This document shows positions 35,364 through 43,489 of a stretch of 64,000 bases of DNA, piece by piece; the stretch's first letter is position 1, and every line of letters starts with the position of its first letter. A program made the position numbers and the translations under genes. Source of the DNA: Corynebacterium flavescens. Lineage in GTDB: Bacteria > Actinomycetota > Actinomycetes > Mycobacteriales > Mycobacteriaceae. The notes below the pieces were generated by a model, which did not search any database, was not told where the DNA came from, and saw only the letters and a list, made by a program, of their open reading frames with translations. The stretch is from NCBI RefSeq assembly GCF_008693105.1, contig NZ_VXKK01000018.1, positions 124,001 to 188,000 of the forward strand, in the 5' to 3' direction.

Positions 35364-36632
35364 TTAGCCCTGTGAGGCGGCCTCGATGGCAGCCTTCATG
35401 TCTGAAGCCGCGTCATCGACGGACTTGCCAGCGGTCAGTGCTGCGTAAGCGTTATCCTGCACGGCCTTGGAGATGGCGCTGTAGAACGGGGAAACCGGAC
35501 GTGGTGCAGCATTCTCCAGGGATTCCTTCAGCGCAGGCAGGTACGGGAACTGCTCCACGAGTGCGGGATCGTCATAGATGGAGGAGAGAACCGGCGGGAA
35601 GGAGGCCTCAGCGAAGGACTTCTGGTTGTCCTCGTTGATGATGAACTTCATGAAGTCCAGCGCGGTGGCCTTGTGCTTGGAATTGATGTTGATGCCGTTG
35701 TTGTAGCCACCCAAGGTGGACACTCCGACATCATCCTTGCCCACGAGCGGGGAGACCTCGAACTTCACGCCGGCGTCCTCGGCGTTGGTGTACATATACG
35801 GCCAGTTGATGGCGAATGCCGACTTGCCCTCGGTAAAGGCCAGGTTGGTCTCTTCCTCGGTGGCTGCGGTGGAAGCCTTGGTGATGACGCCATCGGCGTA
35901 GGCATCAACCATGGCCTGCATGCCGGCCTTGGCTTCAGGGGAATCAACCGTGACGGCGCCCTGGTCATCGAGGACCGAGCCACCCCAGCCTTCGATGAAG
36001 CCAATGGTGTTGACCGTCAGGCCCTCGTACTGCTTGAGCTGAGTGGTCAGGCAGCCTTGGTCACCGGAGAGTCCCTCACAAGCGGACTTGATGTCATCGA
36101 ACTTGGTCGGCTGCTCCTTGGCGAGGTCGGTGTTGCGGAAAAGCAGCTGACCATTGGTGTTTTGCGGCAGCGCATAGAGCGTGTCGTTATAGGTGGCAGA
36201 TTCCACGGTGGCAGGTAGCAGTTCTGCGGTGTCTACCTTGAGGTCATCGGTGAGCGGGGCGAGCCACTGGTTGGCAGCGAAGTCTGCGGTCCAGACCACG
36301 TCGAGTGCCATGACGTCATAATCCGAGTTGCCTGCCTGGAGGGACTGCACGAGGGTCTCACGCTGTGCGTCGGCCTCACCGGCCAGTTCCTTGAGCGTTA
36401 CTTCCTCATCGGGGTGTTCTGCGTTCCACTTCTCGATGATGGGCTGAAGCTTATCGGTATCGTTCTTGCCCATTGCGAAGCTGATGGGGCCGCGTGCGTC
36501 GGTGCCCTCGGTGGCGGCGCCATTAGACGAGCCGGAGTCCTCGGAGGAGGAGCAGCCAGCAAGGACGAGAGCAAGTGCTGCGGTGCTAACGATTGCGCCG
36601 CGTTTCACGGCACGGAGTCGGGAGATCTTCAT
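35364..36632 (-). CDS. tusE: trehalose-binding lipoprotein (ABC substrate-binding protein)
   Basis: Family-1 solute-binding protein for sugars. Signal peptide with lipobox LVLAGC (Cys about residue 27), then an acidic Ser-rich linker and a MalE-like fold (SFAMGKNDTDKLQPII, DVVWTADFAANQWLAPL). Captures the sugar outside the membrane for TusF/TusG. ATG 36632 follows GAAAGGTG. Length 422 is typical. Trehalose specificity is inferred from gene order. Confidence 0.88.
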   Translation of the reverse strand: MKISRLRAVKRGAIVSTAALALVLAGCSSSEDSGSSNGAATEGTDARGPISFAMGKNDTDKLQPIIEKWNAEHPDEEVTLKELAGEADAQRETLVQSLQAGNSDYDVMALDVVWTADFAANQWLAPLTDDLKVDTAELLPATVESATYNDTLYALPQNTNGQLLFRNTDLAKEQPTKFDDIKSACEGLSGDQGCLTTQLKQYEGLTVNTIGFIEGWGGSVLDDQGAVTVDSPEAKAGMQAMVDAYADGVITKASTAATEEETNLAFTEGKSAFAINWPYMYTNAEDAGVKFEVSPLVGKDDVGVSTLGGYNNGININSKHKATALDFMKFIINEDNQKSFAEASFPPVLSSIYDDPALVEQFPYLPALKESLENAAPRPVSPFYSAISKAVQDNAYAALTAGKSVDDAASDMKAAIEAASQG

Positions 36633-36660
36633 GGGGATTCACCTTTCGGAAAACTTTTGG

Positions 36661-36666
36661 CTTATA
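36661..36666 (-). promoter_or_regulatory. extended -10 promoter for tusE
   Basis: The minus strand reads TTTTGTATAAG, an extended -10 (TG then TATAAG) about 30 bp before the tusE start. No good -35 is visible. Confidence 0.4.
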
Positions 36667-36721
36667 CAAAAGTATGATGCGGACGGCGATATAAGAGTGG
36701 TTTTGGGAATAATAGCGCGTA

Positions 36722-36741
36722 GGGGTGACTTCAATCACCCC
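36722..36741 (-). terminator. hairpin between tusK and tusE
   Basis: GGGGTGA (36722-36728) pairs perfectly with TCACCCC (36735-36741) around a 6-base loop, just after the tusK stop. No U-run follows. Confidence 0.45.
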
Positions 36742-36744
36742 CGT

Positions 36745-37737
36745 CTAGGCGGAGAGGCGCACTCCAGTTTCGGTATCGAAGCGGTGGGCTTGTTCCGGAT
36801 CGAAGTCCAGCCCTACCTCCTCGCCGCGCGCAGGGATGACCCCTGCTTCCGCACGAGCAACGAAGCGCTGGGAGCCAACGGTGACGTACACATAGGATTC
36901 CGCCCCTAGTTCTTCGACGATGTCGACGACGCCAGTGAGTTCACCGTGCTCAGCGCTTAGGCGAATGTTTTCAGGCCGAACGCCTAGCCTGTGGCCGGCG
37001 AAGTCAAAGATATTCATCGAGGGGGAGCCGATGAAGCCTGCAACAAATTCGTTGGCGGGGCGATCGTAGAGTTCCCGTGGCGGGGCGACCTGCTGCAGAA
37101 TGCCGTCCTTGAGTACGGCGACGCGATCTCCCATGGTCATTGCCTCGACCTGGTCGTGGGTGACATAGACGGTGGTGGTGCCGAGTCTTTGCTGCAAGCT
37201 GGCTAGTTCCGAACGCGTTTGTACGCGCAGCTTGGCATCGAGGTTGGACAGCGGCTCATCCATGAGGAAGACCTTGGGCTGGCGCACAATGGCGCGACCC
37301 ATGGCCACGCGCTGGCGCTGACCACCGGAGAGATCCTTTGGCTTGCGGTCAAGGAGCTCGCTCAGTCCGAGCGTCTCGGCGGCCTCTGCCACCTTGGCCT
37401 TGATCTCTGCCTTGGGCAAGCGTGCTAGGCGTAGGGCAAAACCCATATTCTCTGCCACCGTGAGGTGCGGATATAGCGCGTAGTTCTGGAAGACCATGGC
37501 GATGTCTCGCTCACCAGGCTCCAGGTTGGTCACGTCTTCATCATCGATGAGGATCCGGCCGCTGGAGACGGGCTCCAGCCCTGCCAGGGAGCGCAACGTG
37601 GTGGACTTTCCGCACCCGGAGGGTCCAACGAGGACGAGGAACTCTCCGTCGGAGATGGTGAGGTCGAGCTCTGCCACCGTGGGAGATGCCGCCCCGGGGT
37701 AGGTGATACTGACCTTCTCAAAAGTGACCTTTGACAT
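36745..37737 (-). CDS. tusK: ABC sugar transporter ATPase (MsmK/UgpC type, TusK)
   Basis: ATPase powering the TusFG permease. Walker A GPSGCGKST near residue 38, Q-loop, signature LSGGQRQRVAMGRA near 135, Walker B VFLMDEP near 155, and a C-terminal OB-type regulatory region ending in VGLDFDPEQAHRFD. At 330 residues it is slightly shorter than most MsmK proteins (about 370). It is transcribed first in the tus cluster, 112 bp upstream of tusE. Confidence 0.9.
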   Translation of the reverse strand: MSKVTFEKVSITYPGAASPTVAELDLTISDGEFLVLVGPSGCGKSTTLRSLAGLEPVSSGRILIDDEDVTNLEPGERDIAMVFQNYALYPHLTVAENMGFALRLARLPKAEIKAKVAEAAETLGLSELLDRKPKDLSGGQRQRVAMGRAIVRQPKVFLMDEPLSNLDAKLRVQTRSELASLQQRLGTTTVYVTHDQVEAMTMGDRVAVLKDGILQQVAPPRELYDRPANEFVAGFIGSPSMNIFDFAGHRLGVRPENIRLSAEHGELTGVVDIVEELGAESYVYVTVGSQRFVARAEAGVIPARGEEVGLDFDPEQAHRFDTETGVRLSA

Positions 37738-37841
37738 GGACGTTACATTAGCACTGCACAGTGCTCGGGCTCACCATCTTTGGGGCGAGGTGCTGCGCAC
37801 TTCCTACGGTTGAGGCCCTCCGCACAGGTATCATCTCTTCT

Positions 37842-38717
37842 ATGACTGCCTTAAACCTAGACAAGATTCGTGCCGCGTTGAGCGATGACTATGCCGAGAT
37901 CGACTACGTGGAGCAAACTACCTCCACTAATACTGACCTCATGCAGGCGGATGACGTGGTTGACCGCACCGTGTTGCTCACTGATGAGCAGGTAGCGGGC
38001 AAGGGAAGACTGGGGCGGACGTGGGTCTCGCCAGCTGGTACCCAGCTCATCTTCTCCACCCTTTTGCTCCCACATACCCTCGAGCATTTGGGGACCCTGC
38101 CCCTAGCAGTCGGTCTCGCCGTTACAGACTCAATCGAGCGCACAGTACTCAAGTGGCCCAATGACGTGCAGATTGATGGAAAGAAGCTTTGCGGCATCCT
38201 CGCCGAGGCCGGCCCCGTCGGTGCCGCCTTTAAGTCCCTGCCCAAGACCGAGCTGACCAAGACCGAAGTCAATAAGGCTGAGATTAATAAGGCTGAGGTC
38301 AGCAAGGCTGAGATTAATAAGGCTGAGATTGCGCCGAAGACGGCCGCAGCGGATGCCCCTTCGGCGCGCGTTGTCTTGGGCGTTGGCCTCAACGTCACAC
38401 TGACACGGGAGCAGCTGCCCATTGAGAGGGCCACCTCGCTTGCCATCGAGGGTATGGACACTGACCGCACTGAGCTGGCAATCAAGGTGCTCAAGAATCT
38501 GCGTCGGCGCATTGATCAGTGGGACAAGCAGGACCCCCAGCTCTTGGAGGACTACCGCGCGGTGTGCTCTTCCATTGGCCAGGAAGTCCGCCTCGAGGCG
38601 CCGGCTGGAAATGTTATCGGCCTTGTGGAAGGCGTCGCCGATGATGGCCGCATCAACGTTGGCGGGCAGTACTACTCGGCCGGTGACGTCACCCACCTGC
38701 GCCCGACGTCTTCTTAA
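37842..38717 (+). CDS. birA: biotin-[acetyl-CoA-carboxylase] ligase with repeat insertion
   Basis: Attaches biotin to carrier lysines; expected targets here are Pyc, AccBC and the carrier at 63.6 kb. There is no N-terminal HTH, so it is a ligase only. The biotin/AMP loop is GKGRLGRTWVSP near residue 52, with KWPNDVQIDGKKLCGIL near 105. Directly after this an insertion of about 40 residues (repeats of KAEIN/KAEVS) separates LAEAG from VLGVGLNV, two strands normally joined by a short loop. ATG 37842 fits the family start; the frame to 37761 lacks support. Confidence 0.92.
   Translation: MTALNLDKIRAALSDDYAEIDYVEQTTSTNTDLMQADDVVDRTVLLTDEQVAGKGRLGRTWVSPAGTQLIFSTLLLPHTLEHLGTLPLAVGLAVTDSIERTVLKWPNDVQIDGKKLCGILAEAGPVGAAFKSLPKTELTKTEVNKAEINKAEVSKAEINKAEIAPKTAAADAPSARVVLGVGLNVTLTREQLPIERATSLAIEGMDTDRTELAIKVLKNLRRRIDQWDKQDPQLLEDYRAVCSSIGQEVRLEAPAGNVIGLVEGVADDGRINVGGQYYSAGDVTHLRPTSS
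38244..38333 (+). repeat. 15-bp in-frame minisatellite inside birA
   Basis: Six consecutive 15-bp units starting with AAGACCGAG or AAGGCTGAG. The third and fifth units are identical (AAGGCTGAGATTAAT). Each codes for K-(T/A)-E-x-x. Copy-number change would keep the frame. Confidence 0.9.
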
Positions 38718-38806
38718 AGCCCAAAGCCTCAAGCAAGCGGTGCGGTCGTGCGGTCCCCGCTTCGTGCATGTGGAGTGTCCAAGACTAGCGGGTAGGATTC
38801 CCACCT

Positions 38807-39247
38807 ATGGGAATGATGAAGATGGGACAAGGCGAGGTCATCCGCGCGGATATGACCACGCCATTTCGCGCGCTGATCTTCCCATTCTTGGAGCTCATTT
38901 TGGTCACCGGCCTAGCTTGGATAGCGATTGGCTGGTGTGACACCCAAGGCGTCGATTTGGCGCTGCGTAATGCGCTCGTCGGGGTGTGGGCGATCTTGGC
39001 GGCTTGGCGTTTCGGAGTGCCGCTGTTTAAGGCGCGGCGGCGCCGATTCATTGTTACCAACCAGCGAGTTATCGCCCGTCAAGGCAAGAAGATTGATTCG
39101 ATTCCGCTGCGCGATATAAGCGGAGCCCGCCGCCGGCGTGGCGGCATTTCACTGGCCATCCATGGATTCGAGCGGCCACTCTACTTTTCTGATGTGCCCA
39201 AGGCTAAGAAAGTAGAGGCCCTGCTCAACGAGAAGCCCTGGTACTAG
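38807..39247 (+). CDS. membrane protein with bacterial PH-like domain
   Basis: A 146-residue protein with two membrane helices (about 20-45 and 52-75) followed by a basic linker (FKARRRRFIVTNQRVIAR) and a short bPH2-type domain (IPLRDISGARRRR). The layout recalls the conserved membrane protein between birA and purK in corynebacteria. Function unknown. The first Met (GMMKMG) follows a weak site; a later Met is possible. Confidence 0.75.
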   Translation: MGMMKMGQGEVIRADMTTPFRALIFPFLELILVTGLAWIAIGWCDTQGVDLALRNALVGVWAILAAWRFGVPLFKARRRRFIVTNQRVIARQGKKIDSIPLRDISGARRRRGGISLAIHGFERPLYFSDVPKAKKVEALLNEKPWY

Positions 39248-39279
39248 CCTGCTCTGGCCGGGTACTAAGCCGAGGGCTT

Positions 39280-40005
39280 TCAGTCGCGGCCTTTGATCTC
39301 CGTGGTGTGGAGCTGGTGGTCGAGGTCTTCTGGGGCAAGATTCGCGCTCTCAAACTCCCGGGTGAGGGGTAGGCGCAGCTCCAAGTCGGTGCCTGGGCAC
39401 ATTTCGATGGTGGCCTTGTCTACGGTGTAATCGAGCAGGTGACCGCCGTATTTGTGATCGGCGTCGATAAAATGCACGTGGCAGCCCGGGACCGAGATTC
39501 CTTTCTCGAAGACTGGCGTGCGGAATCCGCCAATGACGCCCTCGACGTTACTGAAGTGCAGCTCTGCATCGCTTCCTACGGCCTGCGCCATGGGAGGATA
39601 GGGCTTGGGTTGTTTGACCACCGTACGGGTAGTAACCGAGCTGAATGTTCCCACCATGCGCACGGCGTACATGTAGTTGGCGGAGGGCAGGACTTCATCG
39701 ATGAGATCGGAGAGATCGCTGCGGTGCATCCCGGGAGGGGCATCGACCGTGATACGAGGCACGAAGTTTGTCACCACCGCGTAGGGCGAGCGCTGGGAGA
39801 GATCGGCTACCTGCGCGGAGCCATCCCCGCGCAGCTGGTAGCAGACTCCGTCAACGATGATCATCTCTCCGTCGAGAGCATCGAAGGTGCCAATGCCGAA
39901 GTTGCCCTTGCCGAGTAGTTCTCCCACGGACATTTCGCCGTCGTAGATTCCGTCGAGCAGTGCGGTCATCAAAGAGTTTTGGAAGATGGTATGCCGAGCG
40001 ATCAT
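39280..40005 (-). CDS. alsD: alpha-acetolactate decarboxylase
   Basis: Converts 2-acetolactate to acetoin with loss of CO2. The family features are clear: GIGTFDALDGEM near residue 38, the Glu in NVEGVIGGFRTP, and the zinc-binding GCHVHFID near 183. Start is uncertain: ATG 40005 (MIARHTIFQNSLM) gives 241 residues, while ATG 39969 would leave more room for promoters. The gene interrupts the birA - PH protein - purK order and has no acetolactate synthase beside it. Confidence 0.92.
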   Translation of the reverse strand: MIARHTIFQNSLMTALLDGIYDGEMSVGELLGKGNFGIGTFDALDGEMIIVDGVCYQLRGDGSAQVADLSQRSPYAVVTNFVPRITVDAPPGMHRSDLSDLIDEVLPSANYMYAVRMVGTFSSVTTRTVVKQPKPYPPMAQAVGSDAELHFSNVEGVIGGFRTPVFEKGISVPGCHVHFIDADHKYGGHLLDYTVDKATIEMCPGTDLELRLPLTREFESANLAPEDLDHQLHTTEIKGRD

Positions 40006-40029
40006 AGTCCTAAGGCTAGTATTGGGCGA

Positions 40030-41217
40030 GTGAGTGAACAAGCAAAGCTAAACGTTACCGTCTTCGGCGATGGCCAACTTGCTCGAATGATGCAGCCCGC
40101 CGCCGCAGAGCTCGACATCCACCTGCGGATCTTGGCATCGCGTTCGGACTCTTCTGCAGCCCAGGTTATCCCCGATGCCATCATCGGTGACTACCACGAT
40201 TACGCCACCCTGCGCGGGGCCGCCAAAGGCTCCGATGCCGTGACCTTTGAACACGAGCATGTGCCCAATGAGTATTTGCGGGCGCTCATCGCCGCAGGAT
40301 TTAATGTGCAGCCCCAACCTGCGGCGTTGATCAACGCCCAAGACAAGCTCATCATGCGTCAGCGCCTGCAAGAGCTGGGTGCGCCTATTCCTGCTTTCCA
40401 GGCCATCAATTCGGCTGAGGAGGCCGCGCATTTCTGGGCGCAGACGGGTGGGCACGTGTGCTTGAAAGCCCGCCGTGATGGCTATGACGGCAAGGGCGTA
40501 TGGTTCCCAGGATCCGAGGCTGAGCTGGTGGCGCTGACCACCCAACTGCTAAAGAAAGACACTCCTTTGATGGCGGAGAAGAAGGTGGCGCTCACCCGCG
40601 AGCTCTCCATCCTCGTGGCACGGCGCCCTTCCGGGGAGACCAAGGAATGGCCGATCACGCAATCGGTCCAGCGCAACGGCATCTGTGCCGAGGCCATGGC
40701 CCCTGCACCGGACCTCTCCCCGCAGCTGGAAAAGCGTGCCCGCGACCTGGGGGTGGAAATTGCGCAGTCTCTAGGCGTTACCGGCGTGCTTGCCGTGGAG
40801 CTCTTCGCCTTCACCGGAGAAAACGGTGTGGAAGACATCGCGGTCAATGAGCTAGCAATGCGCCCGCATAACACCGGGCACTGGACGCAGGATGGTTCTG
40901 TGACCTCCCAATTCGAGCAGCACCTTCGTGCGGTACTGGATTTGCCGCTGGGAGCAACGGAAGAAACCGCAGCGATTACTGTCATGGCCAATGTGCTGGG
41001 AGCCCCGGAGGATCCGCAGATGCCCATGCGCGAGCGAGTACGTGAGGTCATGGAGCGTTATCCGGCTGTCAAGATTCACCTCTATGGCAAAGCGCACCGC
41101 CCCGGTCGCAAGATTGGTCACGTTAATCTATGCGGCACCGACGTGCAGGCCACGCGGGAGCAGGCGCAGGCGGCGGCGCACTTCCTAGTGCATGCGCAGT
41201 GGCCGGACACTGTCTAA
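40030..41217 (+). CDS. purK: N5-carboxyaminoimidazole ribonucleotide synthase
   Basis: ATP-grasp enzyme carboxylating AIR to N5-CAIR in purine synthesis. Start region VTVFGDGQLARMM, ATP-grasp GGHVCLKARRDGYDGKGVWF near residue 155, and the metal-binding NELAMRPHNTGHWT near 275 with the AIR contact. Start GTG 40030; the open frame to 39979 overlaps alsD. Only about 24 bp separate the two divergent starts. purE follows after 70 bp. Confidence 0.93.
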   Translation: MSEQAKLNVTVFGDGQLARMMQPAAAELDIHLRILASRSDSSAAQVIPDAIIGDYHDYATLRGAAKGSDAVTFEHEHVPNEYLRALIAAGFNVQPQPAALINAQDKLIMRQRLQELGAPIPAFQAINSAEEAAHFWAQTGGHVCLKARRDGYDGKGVWFPGSEAELVALTTQLLKKDTPLMAEKKVALTRELSILVARRPSGETKEWPITQSVQRNGICAEAMAPAPDLSPQLEKRARDLGVEIAQSLGVTGVLAVELFAFTGENGVEDIAVNELAMRPHNTGHWTQDGSVTSQFEQHLRAVLDLPLGATEETAAITVMANVLGAPEDPQMPMRERVREVMERYPAVKIHLYGKAHRPGRKIGHVNLCGTDVQATREQAQAAAHFLVHAQWPDTV

Positions 41218-41287
41218 CTGGACACTGACTAAGAGGATCTATCTACGTAGATTTAATTGTTGATCTGTTGAATTAAGGAGTACTGCA

Positions 41288-41788
41288 ATGCAACCACTCG
41301 TCGGCCTCATCATGGGCTCAGATTCTGATTGGCCCACCGTAGAACCAGCAGCAGAGGTGCTCGCTGAGTTCGGGGTGCCTTTCGAGGTGGGCGTCTTAAG
41401 TGCACACCGCACCCCAGAGAAGATGCTGGCCTATGCCAAGCAGGCACATACTCGTGGCTTGCAGGCAATCATTGCGTGTGCTGGCGGAGCTGCGCACCTG
41501 CCTGGCATGGTGGCTGCGGCCACCCCCTTGCCGGTAATTGGCATTCCGCGTGCGCTCAAGGATCTTGATGGTCTGGATTCGCTCCTGTCCATCGTGCAGA
41601 TGCCAGGCGGCGTTCCCGTGGCCACTGTATCCATCGGAGGTGCCAAGAATGCCGGTCTGCTGGCAGTGCGCATCTTGGGGGCGGGCAACCCGCAGCTGGT
41701 GGAGAAGATGTCCGCCTATCAGCAGCGCATGGCCGCTGAGGTGGAGGAGAAGGACGCCAACCTGCGTCGCCGCCTCATGGAGGGCTAG
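41288..41788 (+). CDS. purE: N5-carboxyaminoimidazole ribonucleotide mutase
   Basis: Moves the carboxylate from N5 to C4, giving CAIR. Conserved [12 protein letters not shown] near residue 10, SAHRTPEKM near 40, and the GGAAHLPGM loop near 70. Length 166 is normal. ATG 41288 follows TTAAGGAG. The spacer after purK contains the palindrome ATCTACGTAGAT. Confidence 0.95.
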   Translation: MQPLVGLIMGSDSDWPTVEPAAEVLAEFGVPFEVGVLSAHRTPEKMLAYAKQAHTRGLQAIIACAGGAAHLPGMVAAATPLPVIGIPRALKDLDGLDSLLSIVQMPGGVPVATVSIGGAKNAGLLAVRILGAGNPQLVEKMSAYQQRMAAEVEEKDANLRRRLMEG

Positions 41789-41792
41789 AGGC

Positions 41793-42167
41793 CTAGAAGG
41801 CCACGCCGCTGCGCAGGATTACGTTGGCATAGGGCGTGGTGGAGCCGGTGCGGACGACGAAGGCGACCTCACTTAGCGCGGCTTTGAGCTGTGCGTGAGT
41901 AACTTCCTTGATCGGAACCGTGGGCAATGCCGCGCGGATGGACGCGGGGGTCTCGGTGGCGATGGTTGCACCCTCGACCACCACTGACTCCAGAAGTGCT
42001 GCAAGGGTGTCCTCGAAGCTGGGGATGCCGAATACCAAGGCTAGGTCGATGATGGTGGTCCCATGGGGGATGGGCAGCCCGCAATCGGCGATGGCGAAGG
42101 AATCGGTGTGGCCGAGCCGGGCCACGGCGCTGGCCAGAGCGGGATTGAACAATCCGGACTTGAGCAC
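41793..42167 (-). CDS. rbsD: D-ribose pyranase
   Basis: Converts beta-ribopyranose to ribofuranose, the form used by ribokinase. Family features: GHTDSFAIADCGLPIP with the catalytic His near residue 19, and the C-terminal RTGSTTPYANVILRSGVAF. Start GTG 42167 has GAGG 9 bp upstream, within the rbsK stop region. Convergent with purE, 4 bp between stops. Last gene of the rbs operon and itself intact. Confidence 0.92.
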   Translation of the reverse strand: MLKSGLFNPALASAVARLGHTDSFAIADCGLPIPHGTTIIDLALVFGIPSFEDTLAALLESVVVEGATIATETPASIRAALPTVPIKEVTHAQLKAALSEVAFVVRTGSTTPYANVILRSGVAF

Positions 42168-42171
42168 GGTT

Positions 42172-43077
42172 TTAGACCTCGGGTAGGGCGGATGTAGTAG
42201 TGGGATAGGAGGGCTGAGCGCCTGCGCCGGTGGCGGCAAAGGCCCCCACCCGTGCTGCAAAGCGCGCGGCGTCCTCCAGGTTTTCTCCCTCCAGCAGTCG
42301 CACGCACAACGCTCCTGCAAAGGCGTCGCCAGCGCCGGTGGTATCGACGGCCTCGATACGAGGGGTGGGGATTTCCGTCACGGCATCCGCAGTAGCCACG
42401 AGCGCGCCGGCGGAGCCCAAGGTGAGAACCACAGAGCGAAAACCTGCCCCGAGCAGTCCTTTCGCAAGCTCCCGCGGGCTGGCAGCAGCATCGACCTTCT
42501 GGCCCAGCTGAGCCAGGATAAGGCCGGCCTCATGCTCGTTGGCCAGGAGGGGATCCGCGCGCAGTAAAGCGGCGGGATTCACCTCGACCACAGGAGCCAG
42601 GTTGATGATGGCTCGCCCGGTGGTCGCGGCGACGGCGGCAGCGAAGCCGGAGGAGGGAATCTCGCCCTGTAGCAAGACGATGTCGGCGTCGGCGATGGTG
42701 GAGGCGCGGGCGGTGACGAAGGCGTCGTCGACAAGCGCATTCGCGCCGGGCGAGATGACGATGGTGTTCTCGCCGTCGGCGGCGACGGTGATGACGGCCA
42801 AGCCGGTGTTGGTGTCAGCCGTGGCCACGGCGGAGACATCGATGCCGGAAGTCTCCATGTAGGCCATGGCGGGCACGGCGTAGGCATCGCGGCCTACCGC
42901 GCCGACAAAGGCGACATGTGCACCTAGTTGGGCGGCGGCCACCGCCTGATTTGCGCCCTTGCCGCCGGCGAGAATCTCTCCGCCAATGCCGACGAGTGTT
43001 TCACCAGGCAGCGGATGGCGCTCGGCGCGGATGATCAGATCGGCGTTAATGGAGCCGACTACGGTGAGCTTGCTCAT
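42172..43077 (-). CDS. rbsK: ribokinase
   Basis: PfkB-family kinase phosphorylating ribose at C5. Both family signatures are seen: GGKGANQAVAAAQLG near residue 39 and VDTTGAGDAFAGAL near 245 with the catalytic Asp. The 301-residue length is normal. ATG overlaps the upstream fusion gene's stop (ATGA). Confidence 0.94.
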   Translation of the reverse strand: MSKLTVVGSINADLIIRAERHPLPGETLVGIGGEILAGGKGANQAVAAAQLGAHVAFVGAVGRDAYAVPAMAYMETSGIDVSAVATADTNTGLAVITVAADGENTIVISPGANALVDDAFVTARASTIADADIVLLQGEIPSSGFAAAVAATTGRAIINLAPVVEVNPAALLRADPLLANEHEAGLILAQLGQKVDAAASPRELAKGLLGAGFRSVVLTLGSAGALVATADAVTEIPTPRIEAVDTTGAGDAFAGALCVRLLEGENLEDAARFAARVGAFAATGAGAQPSYPTTTSALPEV

Positions 43078-43475
43078 TGGAAGTCCTCTACGTTTTCTGC
43101 GGTCACGGTGACCACCTCTACTGGAACGTTGCGTTCGGCCTCCTCATCGGCCTTGGCTGCGGCGCAATGGCCGATGAGGAGGGTGAGCCAGCCGGGCAGG
43201 CCGGCCTCGGCGAACATATAGGCCGAGACCATTGCGCCTAAGGCTGCGACCGAGCCGACCGAAAGGTCGATGCCGGCGGTGACGATGACGAAGGTCATGC
43301 CGAAGGCCAGAATGGCTACCGTAGCGGCCTGAATGCCGATGTTGAGCAGGTTGGCAACGGTGAGAAAGTAGGGCGTGGCTATAAAGAGCGCGATGCACAG
43401 TGCGATGAGGCCGACGAGGGCGCCGTTATTCATCGCCCAATTGAGGACCTGGTTCTTCGTGCGGGTCTGAGTCAT
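43074..43475 (-). CDS. in-frame rbsC'-'rbsB deletion fusion (ribose permease remnant)
   Basis: Residues 1 to about 101 are the N-terminal third of RbsC (ANLLNIGIQAATVAILAFGM, VTAGIDLSVGSVAALGAMVS), ending at LTLLIG. The last about 30 residues (AAAKADEEAERNVPVEVV then TVTAENVEDFQ) are not permease-like and resemble the C-terminal end of a periplasmic ribose-binding protein RbsB. Full RbsC is about 320 residues and RbsB about 310, so roughly 1.5 kb is missing while the frame is kept. Upstream and downstream couplings to rbsA and rbsK are intact. The product cannot be a working permease or binding protein. Confidence 0.8.
   Translation of the reverse strand: MTQTRTKNQVLNWAMNNGALVGLIALCIALFIATPYFLTVANLLNIGIQAATVAILAFGMTFVIVTAGIDLSVGSVAALGAMVSAYMFAEAGLPGWLTLLIGHCAAAKADEEAERNVPVEVVTVTAENVEDFQ
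43139..43182. repeat. perfect 14-bp inverted repeat at the rbsC'-'rbsB junction
   Basis: CCTCCTCATCGGCC (43139-43152) and GGCCGATGAGGAGG (43169-43182) flank a 16-base spacer. One arm lies in rbsC-derived sequence and the other in rbsB-derived sequence. Confidence 0.85.
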
Positions 43476-43489
43476 GGTTTCTGATTCCT

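Noticed and set aside
38281..38333. CRISPR array in birA repeats
   Set aside because: Units are contiguous 15-mers with no spacers and lie in a coding frame.
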